In this document: positions 33,048-46,000 of the stretch, in pieces
Layout: each line of letters begins with the position of its first letter
How positions within the stretch are numbered: the stretch's first letter is position 1
The notes under the pieces: model-generated
What the model saw: the letters and a program-made list of their open reading frames with translations, nothing else
Database searches by the model: none
Told to the model about the DNA's origin: nothing
Source of the DNA: Heliopora coerulea
Taxonomy: Eukaryota; Cnidaria; Anthozoa; Scleralcyonacea; Helioporidae
Assembly: GCA_030142905.1 (NCBI GenBank)
Contig: JASJOG010000014.1
Coordinates: 1,860,001 to 1,924,000 of the forward strand
Reading direction: 5' to 3'
DNA: 64,000 nucleotides
Translations under genes and position numbers: made by a program

Positions 33048-33891
33048 ACACACCAGACTTGACAGCTTCTTTCTCTAATAGCTTTTTAACAACTTTCCGC
33101 AAGTTTGTCATTTCGGTACTTCAAATATTAGGATAGATACAAAACTACAAATAATTCTATTCATATGTTATTATTCATAAGTCACATACAACTGAAATAT
33201 GTTACACAGCAGCATGTGCGTGATCAAACTGTCTAAGTATCACTTGTTAAGCCTATTTCTCATTATTTTTGACCATTTGGGCAGGTTCGGTCCGAATCTG
33301 GTCTCAAAAGCAGGAGGAATGATTGATAATTCGATTTGACTGTTGTTCATATAAAAAAGTAATTGACTGTAGCTTATAGAAGGCGAGGGCGAGTTGCCAA
33401 ATTGTTTTAGTAGACAGAACAAACGATAGCTGATAGAACACACGAATTTTATCGTTTTTAAACAAGAAAGCAAGGATGATCTTCATTTCAAAAGAGAACG
33501 CGAATGCAATCGCATTCTATCAGTGAATATAAATGACGACAGAGGCTATCAGATTTACGGAATTGCAAATATTTAAGACAAGTACTTTCTGGTTTTGGCT
33601 TTCATGCAATCATCAAATCAACTGTGTTTTCAACTAGGATTAAGGGTCCACTTATATACTGAGTCGAGTTACCAGTGTAGCCAATTACCTAATTGGCCAG
33701 TTAGGTTGAATTTTGCAGTTCGTTCATGCCAAGATGAGTTACCCAGCAAGCTAAGGTAACTCCCAGAGTTAACTCACATTGACGAAAATTACACCAAGCT
33801 ATGCTTGCAATAGAAAGTTAGAAAACAATAATAGAACTTCATTGCAGTATTTCCCATATTTCGGGAAATGAGAGTTCATATGCGAGTATTT

Positions 33892-34107
33892 TTATTGTGC
33901 CATGTCGAAAACCCGGTTCCTACTACCGAGCTCGTGGTAAGGTGCATCAGACAGGAAAACAGTAATTTCTGATAATTCCTGATATCTTGATGGGCCGCCG
34001 GTGTATCTCGCCTTGCTGGAAACCTTGCCACAAAAAATGGAACCCCTAGTCTTCACGATCGAGTGACTGACGACCACAGCATATTTTTCTAAAATTACAT
34101 CGGTCAT
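33892..34107 (-). CDS. Short intronless ORF with overlapping AATAAA, unrecognised
   Basis: The ATG at 34107 opens 71 codons: MTDVILEKYAVVVSHSIVKT, then FCGKVSSKARYTGGPSRYQE, ending YHELGSRNRVFDMAQ. The stop codon sits inside CAATAAAAA, so a poly(A) signal overlaps the stop. The amino-acid mix looks protein-like, but I recognise no family, and a last exon of a spliced gene is as likely (AGTCACAG lies just upstream). Confidence 0.3.
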   Translation of the reverse strand: MTDVILEKYAVVVSHSIVKTRGSIFCGKVSSKARYTGGPSRYQELSEITVFLSDAPYHELGSRNRVFDMAQ

Positions 34108-34446
34108 CGTACGTCCTTATTTAATAACCTGTGACTTGATTCATCTGGCGACAGTTGTCTTTCTTCAATGGTATGCACTTCATTATAAACTGTGATTTCG
34201 TAATCTAACAATCAGAATGCAATTCAATGCTGTATTTCTGATTTTAAGAGCGTCCGAGTACGTTCTGGTTAAAAGAGGGAATCGGAAATTGCTTGTTCAA
34301 GTACCAAGGCGAAGGCACAAGACATTGCATCCAACATTGCACCGTTTATCCCGGACTTGAATTTGGCTCAATTCACCAAACATACAAGGAAGTGGTCTTT
34401 TTTTAAAACAACTGCTTGATTAACTAAATGAATCAATGAATGAATT

Positions 34447-35316
34447 CAGTGGCGTAGGAAGCTAATGTAACTTTGGGGTGGGGGAGCAAAACCTTTCAGT
34501 TGCCCCTTTTGCGCACAGAAAGGGTACCATCAAAATAGATAACATCTATCATCTCATGTTCTTTTGACTGAGGTTTGCATTTTAGTGAAAGTGAAAATCG
34601 TTAACTTAGATATCCTTGTTCAACGTTGCTGGCCTTACTCATTCCAGTGACATTTGATTAATTCGTACTCAGACCTCAGAGTATTTGTGGGCCCGGGAGA
34701 CCAAACGAGTGTACCGAACTCGCCATCCCCTAGAGGATTCCAGGGGAATGGTTCCCAGAAATTTTTAAAAATGAGAATTATCGGATTAATTACATCAGGG
34801 AAAACCACTAAATTTGACTGTTGCTGTCACTGAACTGCGTCGGGTTAATTAATGCAACACTTTTTGCTGAAAACAATTTTAAGCTTTGGGTAACTTTTGG
34901 CTTTTTGTTTTCGTTTATATAATTTTCATACCTATTTTATTTCATTATAAAAAATAAAATTGTAGGCCCGGGCCTGTTGGCATATGGGCTGGGCACGCCA
35001 CTGGCTTGTGATGATACTTTGGGATTCTTGGATACTAATCAACAGGAAAAGCTCTAGCTTCTTGGTTAGACTGACATCAGAGTAAAAGTGATGTTGTTCA
35101 ATATAGGATCTTTTTTTTTTTATATTCTGATGTATCTTTTAATCCATAAACCCAAGCAGGAGGGCAAAAACTGACGCGTTACACTTCCTTATGTAAAGAG
35201 ATTTCTTTTTTCCCTAAAAAGGGCACTTTTCGAGCTTAAAAAAAGCACTTTTTGTCGTTTCAAAAAGGTTGTGGGGCACGTGCCCCCAATGCCGGCCCCC
35301 GGTTCCTATGCCTTTG
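34447..35316. mobile_element. hAT-type non-autonomous element
   Basis: The termini CAGTGGCGTAGGAAGC and, reverse complement of the right end, CAAAGGCATAGGAACC form imperfect inverted repeats. An identical 8-bp duplication AATGAATT flanks them (34439-34446 and 35317-35324). No transposase is present in the 870-bp body. A GGGCACGCCACTGG stretch near 35000 looks like the end of a second, related element nested inside. Confidence 0.85.
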
Positions 35317-35324
35317 AATGAATT

Positions 35325-37080
35325 TATTCGTACTTACATTTATTATTTGCTAATAGAAATAGCCGTCCAACTTATTTATACGATAATGAAATGGGAGAAT
35401 AATTAACACCAACTATGGAGTTAAAGTTCAACTTATGTCGTAATTACAAGTCTAATACAAAGCAATGAAAAAATCATAAAATTTAGAAATTAAACTTGTT
35501 AAATTGTTCACGAGTGAAATTAAGAAACCAAATTGTATTCTCGAAAGAATTCAACGTTTCACTGCTTTTTGCATGGAACGCTAAGTGGTTTCTAATCTCA
35601 GCACTAAACGCTACAAAAGAGTTTAAGGAATACGTCTTAGATGTTACCGAAATTCAAATTTATCATATTTCTGCCACGAAATTCTTAGTAGCTAGATTTT
35701 GATTTATTGAGATCGATTATATGGAGGTGCGATCCCATTCGGGTACTTCTTAGTCATGAAACTGATATACCGCACTCGTTTCCTCTTGTCAGCTTTCTCG
35801 AGTAATTCGTCATAAGTACTGCGGTAGACTAGTCATCAAGTACGGCACGAAAACACAAGAAATAGATATAGAAACGGTGGACAGATTGTTTGTACTTCAG
35901 GTGGTACCAGGTATAAAGTTAAGATTTAGTTCTCACTTTTGCTTCGTCACCTACGATTAACCCGCTCTCGTCTTGACAATTTCTACAGAAATACGACGCT
36001 TCACAGTTGCTATCTTAACTTAAAAATAGCGACGGGAATGTCAGGGATACCACATCAAAGAACTGCGGAATAATCTTCTTTCATGTTAACCCGCTGATTA
36101 TTCAAAATGATTCCGGAAAGGGGATTTCTTTATTTCTAAACCTTCTCGTTTATTTTAAAACCGAATAAGCTTAAGTAACAAACTTTTGTCCTGATTTGTC
36201 GACATGATCTGCTTCCAAAGCTATATACGTTTATCCTCTGCTTTAACTTCCGTTTGCTTAAAAAGCCTAGATTCATTTATTTACATACAACTATAAACAA
36301 GACTTAAAAACTCCCAACTTACAAGATTTTATGTATGTGAATTCCCAGCGCGGAAGCTCAGACGATTCTATTTCTTTGCCATCCAATGCGCAAATGAACC
36401 TGATTAATAAGGCACAAGTCACTGGACTTTAGTCTGGGAATGTTGAGAATTGACTACTATACGTGTGTTTCATGAACTATTTATACAACGGTAGTGATGT
36501 ATACTTTGACCAGCAATTATCGGTTGACGCATTGCTTCGCACGAGCACTTTGATCAAAAGATTTCTTTAGTGGTATGGTGAGAAGCATGTCATGTTGCGT
36601 GGCATGACATACGCATGACCTTGAATTTCCCGCTAGGACTTGAGCACATTCCCGATATAAGCTTCCGTTTTCCCAACCTACGTCACTTTTTTGGTTGTCG
36701 CTGCAGATGTAAAAACAATGTCAAGTAGTTACAGGCAGCAGTATTTCACAAAAATACTTATAAATCCGGTCATTATTTAGATTGCTTGTGTCAGCGCGAA
36801 TGAAGAGCACGTGAAGATCTAACATTTCTAGGTGTTTCACTTTGCATTACAAAATGCTCTTCTAAAAAGACGTGTAATACGCATCTTTTATCATACGAAT
36901 CTAATATTCAATACAACTATGTAAACCATAACTAGTGAACATTTGCCCAAGAAAATATCGTAATTTGAAATTAATTTTTGAAAGCCGTATAGCCTCTTTA
37001 GAAAGACTACTTCATAGAACTGCCGCTCTTTCATGGAAGCTACATTTAAGGTCTACCAAGTCAACTTGAATGACGACTTT
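35325..37080. other. No supportable gene
   Basis: AT-rich sequence with only short frames. A 68-codon frame at 35496-35702 has no splice or domain support. I see no terminal repeats. Confidence 0.4.
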
Positions 37081-38024
37081 CTTTAAAATTTCGGCATTGA
37101 AAAGAACCACGGTTTATAGACGACCTTACTTGATACTAGTGCATGGCTTGTTTTATAAATCCTAAATCGCTCCAGTCCTCCTATAACGACTGTAGTCTCA
37201 GGTTGAATTGAATCTTTAGTAACAGCTTTTTCCACTCCGCGAGTTGACGTCTTCCTTAAGACGTTAAAATGGTTCGGGTTTCGTCGTATGTCGTATGCAG
37301 AACGACGTTGTTGACAATGCTGTAAAGGATAGACATCATTCATTCTCTTTGTTTTCCATGATGAATTCTTTTGTTAAAAGGACGTCGTCGTATATTATAG
37401 TTCCTATTTTTTGTGGATTGCGGGGAAAGGGTCAAAAACAGGACCGTAGTATAGTCAACTTCCGTCAAAGTGGCATTATGACCCGAAATCGTCGCCGACT
37501 CTTGTTGGTCAATCACTTTCTATCCTTAGCCAGAATACGGAAATAGACGAAATAGCAACTTCAAGGTGAATTTGAGTTCATGGTAATAGGTTAAAAATGC
37601 AGTAATTTTAGACTAAAATTGTGTCGCCATTACGATTTTAGAGTTTGCGAAAAGTGACCAGAGGTTCTACTTCGTTACGTGATCTCAACAAAAGCAAGCA
37701 ATCCATAAACCTCTTGCGTATATGAATAGTAATACTTCGTCGAAAAAATGTCTTCATAGTTCGAGGTAGATTCCCGGAAACTTCAACAGCGAAACCAATT
37801 TTTGTTTGGATGTTCTTCCGGTCGATGAAACGTCGACACTATCAAAATACATAGGAAATAGAGGTCGCAAGAAAACAATGAGAGCAACATGAGTTGTCGC
37901 GACGGCTTAACCGTGAAATTTCAGTGCAATCATGGTGAAGCAGATGTTGAAATAGTGTTAGCAGAAATGCAGAATGCAGGGTTGCTTGAATTTTTTCTCT
38001 TACTGTATACTTAAGTGTAAATAC

Positions 38025-38414
38025 CTGCGTTGCCTTCTTGAATGCGGGGTAGAACCAGAAGAACGTCTTTGTTAATTGCGAGCCATGCCGTGAGAAACTA
38101 CAGTGCTTGCGCAATAAAGAAAACCAATCGTGCTGCATTATTGAACATCCAGCATAACCAACTTTCTTGTCACTGCTTATCTGCTGAACTGTTTGCAGCT
38201 GCTCTGTCTTGTACGAATTGCCGCCTTCGTTTCCATCTACATCAACGCAATCTAAACCTTCTTGAACAATTGTAACATTGGTGTCAATGGTTACATTTGA
38301 TGCATAAAATTTAAATGTACCATTTACTGTAGTAGTCTTTGTCATTAAATCTCCCCGCTGTTCTACCCATCCCCCTTTTTCCCTTGACAGAACAGCAGTC
38401 TTTTTTACTTTCAA
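38025..38414 (-). CDS. Candidate coding exon, unrecognised
   Basis: A long minus frame reads EKGGWVEQRGDLMTKTTTVN, then TIVQEGLDCVDVDGNEGGNS, GYAGCSIMQHDWFSLLRKHC and TFFWFYPAFKKATQ. It reaches a donor ACGCAG|GTATTT at 38025/38024. There is no ATG at its start, so an upstream exon would be needed; the best acceptor (CAG near 38422) is weak. NGT and NVT sequons could mean an extracellular protein, but there is no clear domain. The frame remains open beyond the donor to 37842, so the splice is not certain. Confidence 0.3.
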
Positions 38415-39090
38415 TCGTAAACAACTGGACTTTCAGGAGTTTGCTTTAATTTCTTTCTCGAGTTCGAAACACCTAATAGATGAACGACTAATCCTAAAAT
38501 ATGAATGCTGGTGTCAAACGTATAACATATAACGTTGCGTTATTTCTTCACGTTTGTAATCTTTCGTGGACAGTTCGTTTCTTCCCTCGTCACACTGATT
38601 CCAAATATCAAGTAGCTCTTGGAGATATTCCTAACTATTTACAGAAAACGGATGTCGATACCTCCATACCAATAGTATCAATAGCAGGAGAATTCGCGAT
38701 GTGAATAACTCATCCTGATCTAACACATTCAAACACCCAGAAAACTTCAATAATTGTGTTCGATTTTGAATGACTTTGATTTGCCATTCTTTTACACTTA
38801 CATGTACTAAGATACTTTTGAATGGCAACGGTGGACGGCAGGGAATTTTACTTTCCCTGATGTCTTGTATGGCGAAAAAACGACTAACGCAAACTACGAC
38901 TGCACGATTAGTGTTTCGACCAGAATATTTGTGCACAACATATATTCAAGCAGAGTCCAAAGATATATGGGCGTCCGCAGGATTCTTTCTAGAGGGGGGC
39001 AAGTGGGATAGCCAAGGTATGCGGTGAGCTTATGACCTTGTGACGTAATGCTGGCACAGGGTTGAAGGTGTCGATTTTTTGTTAATTTTT

Positions 39091-39632
39091 CCATGTAAAC
39101 ACGGGTTAACTTGACTCGGGCTCGTGTAAACTATCAGCACTACGATAGTTTTGGTTAGTTTTCATTTTTTCGCGTCAAGCCAAAGTTGTAGTTTATGCTG
39201 TCCGTCTGCTGGAAGCATGGCAAGTTCGATCGCTCACAAAGAAAAACCTCGTTTACGTCTGTCGTGGAGCGCAAAGGTCGAATACTTGATTGTCTCTCTT
39301 GAAGACTACAAATCTGAGATGGATGATAAAAACAGCGACTTCTTTTTGGACGTGATTGCGCTGTTTTCTTGCATACGCAAACGTATGGCGATAAAATCTG
39401 TGGTTGAACTGTCAAACAAATGACAAGAATTGAAGAGGCCGAATAAAAGACATGCTTACGGCATCTATCAGAATGACTCGGGTCAACCCGTGTTGTGCAA
39501 AACTGACCCGGGTCGGAAAAACATGTCTGAAATAACGCCCAGCCCGGGTTCATGTAAACAAGAAAAAAGAAAGACCACGGGTGGTGAGCTGACCCGGGTT
39601 GGAAGTCAACCCGGGCTTGTGTAAACGGTCCC
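39091..39632. mobile_element. TIR element with CGGGTTGACTT termini and Myb-like ORF
   Basis: The right end, reverse-complemented, reads GGGACCGTTTACACAAGCCC then GGGTTGACTT. The left part carries a matching GTAAACACGGGTTAACTTGA. Further copies of GACCCGGGT and GTGTAAAC lie inside the right third. The body holds a short frame with a Myb/SANT-like pattern. PIF/Harbinger-type elements use a Myb-like partner protein, so this is plausibly a derivative of that group. The target duplication is unclear. Confidence 0.5.
39217..39423 (+). pseudogene. Myb/SANT-like DNA-binding fragment
   Basis: The 68-codon frame starts MASSIAHKEKPRLRLSWSAK, continues VEYLIVSLEDYKSEMDDKNS and ends IRKRMAIKSVVELSNK. The spacing of Trp, the hydrophobic helix VEYLIVSL and the RKRMA helix resembles the Myb/SANT-like domains encoded by cnidarian Harbinger-type elements. 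It ends early, so only the N-terminal domain is present. Confidence 0.45.
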
Positions 39633-40099
39633 TAAGTGTTTATAGCCAAAACCTTTACGGGATAGATACCCATGCCGTGCCTTTTAGTTTTTGGGGGATT
39701 TTTTTGTTTGTTTGTTATTTTTTTTTATTTAAGTATACTATCGCTAAAGCTCGCCTTGAGATTATTAATAAAACAACAAAACTGCATATTTTTTGAAAAA
39801 GCAAATCTGCAAATTTTTTGACTTGATTAATAATAGTTAAACATTTTCTTCTTCCAGTAAACTAGTTTTTTTCTTGTAATCTATGGTGTCTATGGGCAAA
39901 GAACGGTTCCACGTGCTACAGTTTCATACAGCTCAGCCACAACAAGCAGCAAAGAAAGAAATATGCCAGCACTGCTCGGCACCGCAGAAGTTAATCACTA
40001 TGCCTTGTTTGCATATTGGTAATTACAGGCCAGAAAGGTGATAAAATTGATCGAATAGTAAAAAAAAATCTATCGAGAGGAAGGCCATCATTTGCACAG

Positions 40100-43000
40100 T
40101 TAATTCATGAATTCTGGACACTCTTCTTCAAGTCTACTCTTTATACAGTCGAAGTACGTATATACCTCCACAGGGTCATGGACGTCGACTGGACCGTCGT
40201 CTTTGCCATTATTAAAAGCTGACCACTTCAACTCTCTTAATTTCTTTCCAGTTGACATTGCCAAAACCTGACGTGAAAAATTAAGAATTCTAGTAAATAT
40301 AGCCGACTAGTTGTTAAGTAAATCACCCGATGATTATCCAATGGATCGAATACTTTCGTTTAAACCTTGGCAATTTCATCTTTTAACTCTTTCTGCATTC
40401 TTTGGCGACATGCCAATGGACAAGGCAAAAAGGATAATTACAAGGAAATTTTTATTGTAATTTTAATCATAGTAGTGCATTTGTGACTTGCAATTCGTTG
40501 CGTTCGAAAAGTTTCATCAAAACGTCAGTCTAATTTTAATCGCTATCTTCCTGGCAGACAGACGCATTTCCTTTACTTCTCGGCGTTGGCAAGTCACAAA
40601 TCATTCATCAAATTCACGAGACACTGTCAGAATAATCACAGATAATCATAAAAAGACATCACAAAATCATGAGAATTTTGAAAAAATCACGATATAACCA
40701 GATCAAAACCAGTCAGTACTTGTAAAATCAGCGAGCCACTCTGGCGCTTGTCACACTGTAAGACAATTACCATGACTATCGTACACTACCTAGGGGAACC
40801 GAAAAACGTGCTTGTTCTATGAATGTTTGACGCTCACACTCAATCGCATGAAATGAAGCTTATATGCAGAAGGAAAATTTCGATTATCAGAATCTTACAC
40901 TTTAAAACCCAACCAGGACCAGATGCTAAAAATGCAACTCTTGGGACTTCGCAAACAAACGTATTGGCTCGAGAGAGACTTAACTTTGTGCGCAACTTCG
41001 AGTTACTAAGGATGGCTGTTCTACGAAATATGCTACCATTGCAACTTGGAGCTACAAAAAGACAGACGCCTGCGACGCAGACATAAAGCAGAAGCTTTAC
41101 ACTTTCTAACCTCAGGGAAGGGGGATGTGATTGGTTTGGGTTCCTGCATTAACAGTTTCTTCCGTCTGACGGATACCCATTACCCATAACCATTCGGACT
41201 GCCTTAGTAAGTTACCTTCGCCAGACCTAATGCGGATAATTTTGATCAGTTTTCCTAGTAACGAGGGAAATTAAAGAAAATTTTGTCGATGAAAATGTGT
41301 GACGGAAATGCATAATTAAGTATTGCACTGCATTTTAATCACAAACTAAACTTTCATCATCAATGGGAAATTGCAGAACAACTGAAAGAGGAGACCAAAA
41401 CATTCTATCAGGGCATTATTGCTACAACTTTGTATTCATTTATACGCCACATCATATGCAGCGCGGATAAGATTTATCGAGGAAATATTCGTGCTAAGTC
41501 ATGTCTTACGAACAAACACTTATCGTAATCTTTCTGTTCGCAAAGCTGTATGGTTAGAACATCTCACAGGTGGCCAGAGAATTTCAAGTTCGAATTCGAT
41601 ATGGAATAAAAATATATTCCTAGCAATAAAGTCTCAGTAGAATTCAAAAGCTCGTCCAGAAGTTGTTTTGAGTTCTGGTAAGTACTATGCCTCGTTTCCA
41701 GGCAATCACCGAGACATGGGATAGCTGATTCCCAATGAAAGATAAGGCAAACAGTTTCAACAGGCATAAGCAACGAAAGTTAAGTTTTTAAGTATCAATA
41801 TTTCTGTTAAACGGTTTTTATGGTGGAGCTTTATTTTTCATTCGAAAGGGAAAAGGCTTAGCAGAAGGAGGGAGCTTAATTCATGAAATACAGTATTTCG
41901 CTAATATTATGTTAGTACAATCTTACTTGAAATTGGCAACATCTCTCCAAATAGTACAGATCAAAAAAGGCTGTTGGCACATCCAATGCACTGACCAGAA
42001 CACCATGGTTTCCCATCATCAGTACTCTCTTATCTGGTTCTAAAAGCTTAGCAATACGCACCCCTTCCACCTCGGAACTAGCAAAGCCACTGAAGTTGTT
42101 GTCATAGGCAATGTAATCCGCAGTGAATGAACTGTTAGCATGGATGAATTTTACAGTCGAATCTTCCAAGCAGCCTAAAAAAAGAAAGAGTCAGATCTTA
42201 TTTGTAGATGTGGAACACACCATCAGTCTTCAATTACTAGAAATACTGATCAACTACGGTTACCATCTGCAAAAACGAACTGGCGACAACAAACTTCTGA
42301 ATTCATTTTAGTTAAGGATTAGAACAATTTAATACCAGAAATTAGGGAAAGTAGTAATTTTTTAAATTTTAAAAAATTGTATTTTAAATGTACCTAGTAT
42401 ATTTATTTTAGTATTTTTCTATTCTTCATTTAACTTTACTTATTCATTTAAATTTCATGTATTTTTACTTGTAATTTATTTTGAGTTGGTGTATTTTATG
42501 AGGACCCTTAAGAAAATCACCTGTGGTGATAAGCCTTCCTCTAATTATTTCATTTCATTTCATTTCATTCAATGGCTAACAGCCATTTTTAATACATTAA
42601 ACACTCACCCAATGAAGTGATATAAGTTGGGTGAAGGTGCAGTAAGCATTGTGCTCTGGGTAGAAGTTTATGCACCGTGTGGTGAATAGGCCACGATGTG
42701 TTTAAAGGCATACCACTTCCTTCAACCACTCGACCACTTTCATCAATTCCCAGCAGAGATGATGCCGTGATCTAAAGTGGAAAGATTCCAGTAGCAATTT
42801 GACCATGTCTCTGGGAAAAAATTTGATCCAGTGTAATGTTAAGAGTTATAATACGAGAGTCGATTTCTAACGCAACATTCCGCATTAATAACTGTTAAAA
42901 ATCGGCAAGTGTAATATCAGTTGAATGTGGCTACCTAGGATTACTCGCAATTGGGGACTCGCAACAAAATTTAGCTCGACGGGTTGCAGAGAACGATTCC

Positions 43001-46000
43001 GTCAAATTGTTATTCCGTCACGACTGCACCGTCCGCGTCCGTACAAATGTTAAATTCTTGGATGTTCGCTTCAGTGAATCTGTTCCAAGTTTGTTTAATA
43101 AATCAGACAGAAAAAGGAGTAACGCCATATCTAGTATTGAACATTCTTCATGCGTCAAAATTTGTAAAATCGCCTTAGTTTTTTGAAAAAAATCTGTTTC
43201 AACAGCCTCCTTGAACATTTTATCGCGTAATACTTCAGTCAAATATCTGACATTAAAATCAAACATTAGAAAAATTCAATGATGAATACCAAAGATAATA
43301 TGTCAGAATAATGATTATCGTGAAAATATGTTGCGTTTCCAATGCTACTGTAATCATGGTAACATCTCTTTTTTTATAAGTCATATAACATGTGAAAAAT
43401 ATATGAGACTGGAACATTTTCGCATATGAAATTTTCATTTCCCGTATGAAATCGCAATGTTTCTACACAAGAAATCCATAATTCACACGAGAAATGAACT
43501 GGCCCTAAATTTTAGGTGTGAAACCTTGCTGTATGAAACATGTATTTCATGTATGTAATGCAATTTTTGTATATGAAAATTAATTTCACATGTGAAATTT
43601 TTGTTCCACTTATGGAATCGAATCAATTCCATACGAAATATTATTCTCATATGTGAACTTGTAAGTGCAATTTTTGTAAGGGATTATGACAATCTGAGAA
43701 ACATCTCAAGTTGATAATATTTTCTCTACAGTAACATATTTTCTACACCAAATCTAAAACTATTCCAAAGACAGAAATACCCATTAACTACAGTTACCCA
43801 AGGAAACCACGGACCTGTAATAACTGGACTGAAATAGGGCTAAATGACTGAGGCGTCATCAGAGCTCCATTCGCCAGTGGTTATGATAGCTGCCCAATAA
43901 TGCTGATGCAGATTGCAATCTACCAGTAATTGACCGTGGAATAACATCGGCAGGACAATTTTCCGTAATTGACCGGCTCGCAGTTATACGGAATAGAGTG
44001 ATGTTCAGAAATCGTATAAAACTCAATAACATTTTGACTATTACAAGAAATTTCCACGCTGTACAAAACACAAACACGTTTACGTTAACTCCAATTTGAA
44101 TGTGCTACTTTCGCGGTAATAGCACATAAAAGCACTTATGACAAGTAAAAATTTGTACATAGACTCCTTTGCAGCCAAAAGGACGAAAGGAACTAAGAAC
44201 AGTATCGAGCTGTCCAGGGTTAACCTCTCTCGAGTCAGGTGTTCTAATTTTAAGCCACTAGTTTTTCCTGTGTGAAAGTTATTTCTCCAACAAATACCTT
44301 CAGATACACTTTCGTTTTAAGAAACGTGTAAGGAGTAAGTTTATCTATGAAGGTCAACATTTAAAATCAAACGCCGGTTAAAGGCCGATTTACACTGCTT
44401 GCTGTTTTTGGTTCGGCACGGGTGAAATTGATATGGGTACCCAAACAAAATGTTCGGCACGGAAAAATTCTTAGGTTTGAATGGTTCACCCGTGCCCCCA
44501 TTTTATCCAAGCCGAGCTAGATTTTTTTATCCGTGCTGGGACCTTCGATGAGGTAGTCCGAGCACTAATAAAAATGGTACGGATACTGATATTTTAGCTC
44601 GGCTCGGATAAATTTTGTAGTGTAAACAGATACCCGTTCCGCTTCTGCTCTCTTCCGGTTACGTGAGCATGAGTAAGAAATTTCAGAAACATCGTAAGAT
44701 GGCGGACAGTAACGACCAAAATAGAGACATTGAACTCTAAAAAGACTGGAACGATACAGGAAAACTGTACTTCGAAGCCAACATGGAGGCTGACATGTAG
44801 GTCAGTTTGTAGGTCATCCCAGTCCCATACGCGATAAAACACGCAATCTATTATGAAAAACTTTACCCAAATTTCAGATTTTTTGACAGTTTTCTTTTTA
44901 ATCCTTAGTAAGTAGAGGACAATGTCCATAGGACTGCACATTTGTCAGAATTAACTGTCAATGAAAAGTAAAGGTTCAATACAACTTTTTCCCACGCGTG
45001 TTTTTGGCCTACATGGCTGTCCCCATGTCAGCTACATTCAATCTTGGGACCTGGTACCACAGAGATAAAAAAATAAAACAAAGCCCGGTACAACGAGATA
45101 TCGTTCTAGTCTTTTTAGAGTTCAAAGGATAGAGAATGGCTAACGAATTCACGTGGTCGTTCTAGGGAAGATGAAGGTTTTAAAGAGCTGTTTGAAGTTA
45201 TGAAAGAAGAAACTATCTTCTAGAGCTTAGACAATGCAAAAATCTCTAAAGAAAAGAGGCCTGCCTACGGACAAGTTCACGTAATATTTTAGGAAAAAGG
45301 CTACTTTTTATCATAGTTTACATGCTGTGTACATAGTTTTTGCTGTGCTCAAGAAATATGAAACAGTTGATTTCATTCCTTGATCTTGGAGAAAGCAAAA
45401 CGCATGCACTTTGAGCTGTAATACAATGTGGTGTGCAAAGAAACGCACCAAATTAAAATTTCCCGAATCAAAATGCATTTTGACTCGGCGAAAAAAACTG
45501 TAAATGTAAATGGTGTCTCCGCCCACAGTTTTGGTACCCAAACCAATTTCATCTGTGGCAAACCAAAAACAGTACGCACTGTAAATCGGCCTATACATTA
45601 ACAAGGAAATTTAAAGTAAATTCGTTTGTTTCCTGAACATAAGTTCTCCTGGTCAAATGAAAAATTGATGAAACCTGTTTTCGTGTATCATAACAATTTT
45701 CAAAGTAAAATTTGAGAAAAGAAAATGAGTTGGCGAAAATAAAAAACCATTTTCAAGTTTCCATTAAGCATGCAATAAGAAAACTTTGTCAGTTCATATG
45801 ATCTATCAGCTCTTTCCTGATGAAATACAATAAGACACCTTACGCCTACCTAAATTACAGTTACCTCGTTAATAACGAAATGTACGGGTAAGATATCCTA
45901 AGAAATATTAAGAAATATTAAGATATCAGTAGTTTTGTCATGTTAAATCGTGTGTTAGCTATGGACGTCTCACGTTCGTCTGGCCCAAAAGCAGTGAACC

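Noticed and set aside
37083..37343. 86-codon minus-strand ORF
   Set aside because: No family, no clear start or splice context. Too weak to list as a gene.
43890..44095. Plus-strand open stretch with [20 protein letters not shown]
   Set aside because: Protein-like words but no start codon, acceptor or family, and a competing minus-strand frame covers the same bases.
44594..44941. 115-codon minus-strand ORF
   Set aside because: Falls inside the TIR element at 44381-45593 with no recognisable domain. The opposite strand has equally plausible fragments.
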